DNA from: Sipunculus nudus
Taxonomy: Eukaryota; Annelida; Sipuncula; Golfingiida; Sipunculidae
Direction: 5' to 3'
Assembly: GCA_026874595.1 (NCBI GenBank)
Contig: CM049308.1
Coordinates: 21,923,867-21,987,866 of the forward strand
DNA length: 64,000 bases
Positions 23,801-31,537 of this stretch are shown in pieces (positions within the stretch are counted from its first letter, which is position 1; every line of letters starts with the position of its first letter). A model generated the notes under the pieces. It saw nothing but the letters and a program-made list of their open reading frames with translations. It was not told the origin of the DNA and did not search any database. Made by a program: the position numbers and the translations under genes.

Positions 23801-26800
23801 CACTTGCCCCGATTGGGGACAGTCCATGAAAATCTCAGAGCCTCCACTGAGATTTGAACTCACGACCTCCCGGCTTTGATTCCTGTACCTTACCCCTGAG
23901 CCACAGAATCCAGATCCTGTCTTTAACCATCATGTGTGTTGCCAGATAACAGTGGTTAATTTCTGTTTTTCAGGAAGTGAAAGCCAACCCACAGAACTAC
24001 GATGCCTGGTTTGATTATCTGCGTCTGCTGGAGAGTGATGGTGACCCAGAACAAGTACGAGAAGTTTATGAAAGAGCAATTGCAAATGTACCACCTTCAA
24101 AGGTAAGTAATTGATATGTTTTAATACTTTCTCATTTTATGGAAGCTTATAATATAGTAGATTTTTGCTGTACCTCATTTCTGTCCAGCTGTTTCTCGTG
24201 CTGCCTAGTAATTTTAAAGGACAGGTTATTGCAGTTGGTAATTTCAGAACCTGAGCATAATCAGTTTTATTGGTAATTTCACAATCTAGGGATAATCAAT
24301 CATTAATTTTGTTTTAAGTCATGATAAAATTATGAAAAAATCATTCAGATATGATATTCTGGAAATGTAGGAACCCTGTAGAATTTACTTAAAAAGTTTG
24401 AAGTTTTTATCTTCTTGTAATGTAAGACACCTCTTTCACTTATCATGTACAGTAGAACCTGTCTGAAAGACTATCTGTCGAATAAGACCACCTGTGAATC
24501 AAGACCACTCTTGGCCAGTCCCACAGGTGGTCTTACTGCACAGGTTTACTGTTTATACACAACTTTATGCTTGTAGGAAAAGAGACACTGGCGACGGTAC
24601 ATCTATTTATGGATTAACTACGCTTTATACGAGGAGCTGGAGATGGAGGACTATGAGAGAACGCGTCAGGTGTACCAAGTCTGTCTAGAACTGATTCCAC
24701 ACAAAAAATTTACATTTGCTAAGATGTGGTTACTCTATGCTCAGTTTGAGATTCGACAGAAAAATTTGCAAAAAGCTCGTAAAATTTTGGTAAGTTATCA
24801 TCTTCATTAATTATTCACATGAATTCTTGTGAAAATTAATATTTAAAAAATTATGACTGGTTTACTTTATCTCAGCTGATATCTCTGATTGCTTCAATTT
24901 TTAAATAGTTGGCCTTAGGTTTTCTCAGATTTAAATAAATTGGCCTTTTCCTGTTTAAACTTCTCATCTGTGTCATCATTTTCAGGGTACTGCTATTGGA
25001 AAATGTCCCAAGGATAAACTCTTCAGGGGTTATATTGACCTAGAGTTACAGCTGAGGGAATTCGACCGATGTCGGATATTGTATGAAAAGTTTCTTGAAT
25101 TTACACCAGAAAACTGTACAACCTGGATGAAGGTAGGCTTTGTTCTTCTCTCCTCTATTTCATTAAATCCACAAAGAAGATGAAGAAACAAGTAGGACAC
25201 ACTCAGATCAGGCTTGGCAAATAACTCTTTTTAAAAAGAGTTACACTTCTTTTAAGATTTGCTAATAATTATGCCAATTACTCTTTTTCACTCTTTTTTT
25301 TTACCAGCACTTTTTTCCTCTGTTTTTCAGTAAAAATTTTGAGATTTTTAATACATCTTTTGTGTCATAACAGTTAAATTAGTACAAGATGGGACACCTT
25401 TTTTGGTAATTTTTTGTTGGCAAATGTCAAGCATGTAGACAAGTCTATGGAGCACATCTTTCTTCAGTTTGTCATAAAAAATGAGAATTATTGCTGATTG
25501 TACTCTTTTTTTTTTTTCTCTTTAACTTCAAAGAAAACTATTCTTTTTTTTAGAGCACTTACTCTTCATTACATTCATTCACATTTAGCGGGCCTGAAGA
25601 TAATTTCAAGCAGGATACTCATCAGATACACTCATACCAGTACTTGATTATCTGTCACATTTGACAGTCTTTTCCTACATTCATGTGAAAATCTGAACAC
25701 GTAGAACTAGAAAAGCGCTTAGAAAGCACAGACCTCAATCAAGGCAGCTCATCACCCAAATATGGTATTTTCAGAAGTGCAGCATTTTTCCTTTAAAAAA
25801 TTCCTGGGTCCACCCCCCCAAATTTAATTAATTCTTCCTTGTATCATTGCTGAGCTATCCTGAAAATTTGATCAAAATCCTTTAATGACTTTTTGAGTAA
25901 TGTCGCTGACAGACACACAAACAAACAGACAAATGTATTTTCTTACTAACAGCCATAAGTTTCACAAGTATTCTGTCATGGTGACATGAACAAGAAAGAC
26001 TTCCAAATATAGAATTAAATATGATATAAATTTGTCTTCCTTAATGTAGGAAAATACTTTATTAACCCTGGAACCTCAAAGGAACTGTTACCATTTATAT
26101 TACATCTACAGTATATCATGCATGTTTTCAAAATGAAAATAATTTTGATCTTGCAGCTTTATATTATGTATCAGGGAATAATATAATTATAGAAAAATCA
26201 TTAGTGATCATAGCAGATCAGTGTTGAAAAATGATTGGCGGTTTATGCTTCCGAGTGGCAGTTTGTCATTGACTTTTATTTTAGCATGTAAAATGTTATG
26301 ACTGGCTATTTAGATCTGGAGTATAATAAAGTTCCTTGAATCATAACAAGTGAGTAGAACCAATATTTTGCAAAAACTTCATAAAAAAAACTATAAATAA
26401 ATAATTGTCAAAATCATATCAGACTAGTCATCATAGCAATACAGTACAGTGGTAGGCAGCAAGGTGCTAAAAATAATATATCAGTTCAGGATCCCTTCTG
26501 TTCAATTAGTCCTATAGTCTGGACTTTCTTAATTATGATGGCTTCCTCAAGTGTTCCTTTTCTTTGATGGACCTGCCTCCTTATTTGAATATTTATTAGC
26601 AGTCATAGCGAATCAAAACGAGCAAACTATTAGCACCTGGCCTGAATTGACACACTGCAAACTCGGACTCACAAAGTATGACTCTGTTGTTTAGGGATTG
26701 TCAAAATCTGACACCTACAGTGCACCAAGGCTTCTAAATACACCAGCAGAGTAGGTATAAATGTAGTGAAGAGGACAGTGTAGTCCGTTCAAGTGTGGTG

Positions 26801-29800
26801 GATAAGAATTGTTTAAAGGCAAATTACATAAACATCGGTGTCTAGTGGTAAGGGTTTTAAGGAATAAGTAATATTTTGTAAGCATGCACATGTGAAATGT
26901 AAACAAAAGGTGTTTCCTTGAAATTAAACCTGTTTTGATTTTAAAGTTTGACAGTTGAGACAAGTAGTCCCGGGTGTCACCACAGTGCTCAAACACAAGA
27001 GATTTGTTTTGAGTAGAAACAACCTCTGGTGGAAGGGTGCTGAATCGATTATCAAACTATTCCCTGCCTGTCATTTTTAATGATAAATTTAAACTTCAGT
27101 ATTCTGAGCTTGAAACCATCCTGGGAGATCTGGACAGAGCACGATCGATATTTGAACTTGCCATCAATCAGCCCCGACTGGACATGCCGGAGGTCCTGTG
27201 GAAAGCTTACATTGATTTTGAGATTGAGCAGGGAGAGTACCAAAACACACGCAACTTATACAGACGACTTCTACAGCGCACACAACATGTAAAGGTAAGA
27301 GTTATCTTATTTTATTTGTAGTTTCATGGCATTATTTTACCTTGTACCTTAGAAAGGCAAATAAATCTTACATTAAGAATTTCTGTTACTGTAACCATCA
27401 GTCATGAATGTGACCTTTAACCCTAAACTTGTGATAAATGAAGGTTTGCATCCAAAACATCTTTCATCACTTTCCATTACTTTCACCCAGACAAATAAGA
27501 ACATTAGTGTTGTATTAATAAACTGTTAATTATTTATTACGCAAGAAACACTAAGAGAGGGATAACATATACTGCCAGCTGATTTGGGGTTTCTGCTGTA
27601 TGTTTATACTTACAAAATATTCCTGTACCTTTTTTGAAAGCTTAAGTTAAACAATATCCCTCATTTTCTGAAATCATCAGATATTCATAGTTATTTAACA
27701 AAACAGTATTATAAAGTGTTAGAGTATTTTGGTATAATTTTGTTGGTCTTTGTGATCCTCCTAGGAAACAAAATTTGTGGCATGGGTAAAATTTCTCATA
27801 GTGAACTGTACCACATCAGTAAAGTTTATTATTAAAAATTATTCAGTGAGAACATAGAAAATCCTTAGTGATGAATCAGAATAAATAATTTATTTTAACT
27901 TATTTAAAGCCGATTAATTAATGCAGCCACAGCACTTGACAGGATGGCACTTGACAGTGTGGCACCCTCACCCTGTGAGAAATTATGTGCAGCACAGAAA
28001 CACTGCATATGTTAGTTGAATTATAGTATTTTAAAAAGGATGGCACCCATCTAAAAATAGAGTTATTTATAAAAAAAATTAACTTTGACCAGGTATGGCT
28101 GAGCTATGCCCAGTTTGAACTGACAACTCAAGAGGATGATTGCTTTGATAATGCCAGAGAAGTCTACAGGCAGGCTAACAGAGCTCTGAAGAAAACAGAC
28201 CAAAAGGAGGAACGACTTATGTTACTCGAGGCCTGGAAAGAATTTGAGGTAATTTATATTATAACTGACAGTAACACTGAATCTTTGCCATGCAATTCCT
28301 CTGTGGCCAAGCCTTGCAAATGCTGTTTCATTCATAGTCTAAATGTGAGGTTTGTCTTTCACATTTCTTTATTACAAACATAAATCTTTTACCAAATATA
28401 GTCATCATTTATTAAATGTTTGCTGGGCTCCCCTCTTAAAGCTCCTGATAGTGCCATGAGTCATCCTGAGTAGAGTAATTCCCCCCTATAAAATCCTGAG
28501 GAATTTGACATTATTAGGGAAATTTGATGAAGGGTCAGTGTAACTTTACTCATGGAAAACCTACCAAACAAATCAGACGAAAGTCATACAGATCATTTTC
28601 AACACCAGATCAGTAATGTGCTAGTTATCTTTGTTGTAAAAGGATTTACCTGTTGGTATTGTGTACCTGAGCTGTAAAATATCAGGAATTGATCCTCATA
28701 TAACTATCAGTTTACAAATGGACAGTCTCACCTGTTTATGTATGTGGTTTGAGGCTCTGATAAATTGCTGGTAAGGGAAAAGATGATTGCAATGAGTGTT
28801 GGTAGACAGTCAGGGTTCGTACACTTATCACGAGAAAAATTTCAAGCACTTTTCAAGGACCTGAAAAGTATTTTCAAGGACATCAAAATTTATGGACGGT
28901 CAGTGCACCTTCACCCATGCATGTTGCCGACATCGAAAGGCTTGTAACACAAAATGCAAAATAATATTTATAATGAGATGGACCATATAGTGTGATAAAA
29001 AGGCTAGTAAATGTAGGTAAGTAATAGTTATAAGGAAATGACTCAGAAAAGTAACAAATTTAACCGAAATCTACACTAACAGCAATTGAAGCGCTTGTGG
29101 TATAACCAGTCGCGGTTTAATACACAGCGGCCCATTGTTTTAACTTTACATTCAAAATGATCACTCATCTTTGGCATGACCTTGACAGATTTAACTAATC
29201 TGATAACTAGGGTCTAAAACCTTTAATATCTTGAATAGGGATCTCTGATTTGCCGACTAGCTCAAACTTAAGCAAATTATATGCCTTGGCAGAAGAGGTG
29301 CCGAAAAACTCTGACAGTTCGGCGATCGTGGGGGATATTCACTCAAGTTTTCAACGGCAAAAAAAAAATCAATAAAAGCCTCTAATATGTTACCCTTATA
29401 CGATATTTAGGTCTAGTATTATCAAATTATTCAAAACAATACTAGTCAAACTTTGTATCAGCACGTTAAATATGACGTCCTTGGCGTGCACAAGGTTTCT
29501 GCCGTTTAACGCCAAGTCACAGGCCACACGTGTCAACAAATGGCCATGCAACACCTGTGAAGGTCATAATCTAACGATCACAGACGCAACCAGATTTCTA
29601 TTCAAACCTGTCCAACATTTGATTAAAACTAAAAATGTGAAATCTTATTTTAAAAAAAACTCTTATTGGCGAGTTTTATGCAATCGTTATGCAGGGCATG
29701 GAGTAGTCCATCTCTTGACCCTTGTGTCCTATGTTAGACCTGATGGACGGACACGTAGGCATGGAGGGGGCCGATGCTGGAAGTTGTATATGTCGTTGAT

Positions 29801-31476
29801 CATTCTTTAAACTGCCAGTGTACTACGCTTACAAACGGCTATCACATCGCAACAAAAATGTGATTTCCCCCATGGATCCCAGCATTTTACAAACTGACGC
29901 CAAAGTATGTGAATATATGTCAGTACCTGCCAAACACCTTAACTATTTCGGACAAACAGTATTTATCCTTAATTGGATTGACCACGCGTGTAAACTGTAT
30001 TTTGCTGATCAGTGGTCTTATGGAGCTAACAAATGACGATCACAGCGCGTACACTTGGAATGTGCAGGTACCAAGATAAAAAAAACACAACCCTTGGATA
30101 AACTGAAAAACCTTTAACCAAAACAAAGTCGAATCGGGTTCGTTGGGGAAATATGACCCCTCTGATATAATTATTATCACCGAGTTACCAATATAAAACG
30201 TAAAGTTAACTTGATTTAAACAACATATTCTACTGAGCGAATTAGTTTTATATTATTATTATCCCTCAGATTCGAATTTTTACCATCTTGTATTTTTCAC
30301 ACATTTTATTCCCCTGGTTTGTTCCCTGATAATTATTTCCTTTGGACAGATCTTCTCAATAGTTATATTAATAATCTCTGTAGTATTACATTTAAATTTA
30401 AATTATAAATCTTGCGAAAATACTTACATGAACTCGCCTAGCGTGTATTGAGTTTTCAATTAAAGAGCTTTTAATACGTACCTCGGGGGAAATCTCCACG
30501 ATCTTTCCAGTAAAGCAGCTCACTTTCTATTTGATAATAAACATGGTTATTACCCTCGTATGTCAACTTGTTACATCGTCACTTTCACTGCCCAGTCTCA
30601 TTCATCCACGATTGGGTTAATTCTATTTCATACATTTGATTGACGTAGAGATGCCAGAAAGTCGATATTAAAATACCAGGTATGCATACACACAAAATAC
30701 ACCAAACTCTTTCCCAAAATTTTATTTTTCAAGCACTTTTCCAAACCACTCTCTCTTTTTAAGCACTTTTCAAGCCCTTGAAATTGAAATGACTAAATTC
30801 TAGCATTTTTCAAGGTTTTCAAGGTGCGTACGAACCCTGACAGTGTTTTTCTTGCATATGTTTTATAGTAGGAACATGGGGGAGGGGGAAGAGTTTGTCG
30901 TTTATATAAAGAATCCATTAATAAGACCAGAAGTTGTACTTTCACAATCATAGAAGTTGTAATTTAAGATAATTAGTTATGATGTCTGAGGAGAGGACAA
31001 ATCTGAATGAAGACTGTTGTTGTTCTCTGTAGAAGGAACATGGGGACGATAACAAACAGGCAGAGGTACAGAAACTGATGCCCAACAGAGTCAAGAAGAG
31101 GAGGAAAGTACAGACAGAGGATGGGGTAAGTTACACACTCTGAAGGATATCCAGGAGCGTCAATATAGGGGGATGGGGGGTATATATATCCCCCCCCCAC
31201 TTTTTGGCATGGGGGATGGTCGATGTAATCATTCCCTTAACTATTCAGAGAATTTAATATTTATATATTGCAAATGAAATCTATTAATAAATAGAATTAT
31301 AGACTTTGGTTCCATTTATGGGTTTACTATGAAATGTTATATGTAAACCTGGTTTAGAATTAACTTATTATACTGGAAACATAAAAACTTATTTTCCAAA
31401 CCTTTATACATAATTGTCATTTATTTGAAATGGGATTAAGTATAATTATTTAATATGTGTCCTACAGATGCTAAAA

Positions 31477-31537
<61 letters not shown>

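Noticed and set aside
23830-23905. Functional tRNA gene on the minus strand
   Set aside because: A- and B-box-like sequences are present but no acceptor stem or anticodon loop can be folded; a SINE fits better.
29472-30036. Transposase genes inside the TIR element
   Set aside because: The two ORFs show no DDE/D or hAT-type motifs and are short; no catalytic residues can be placed.
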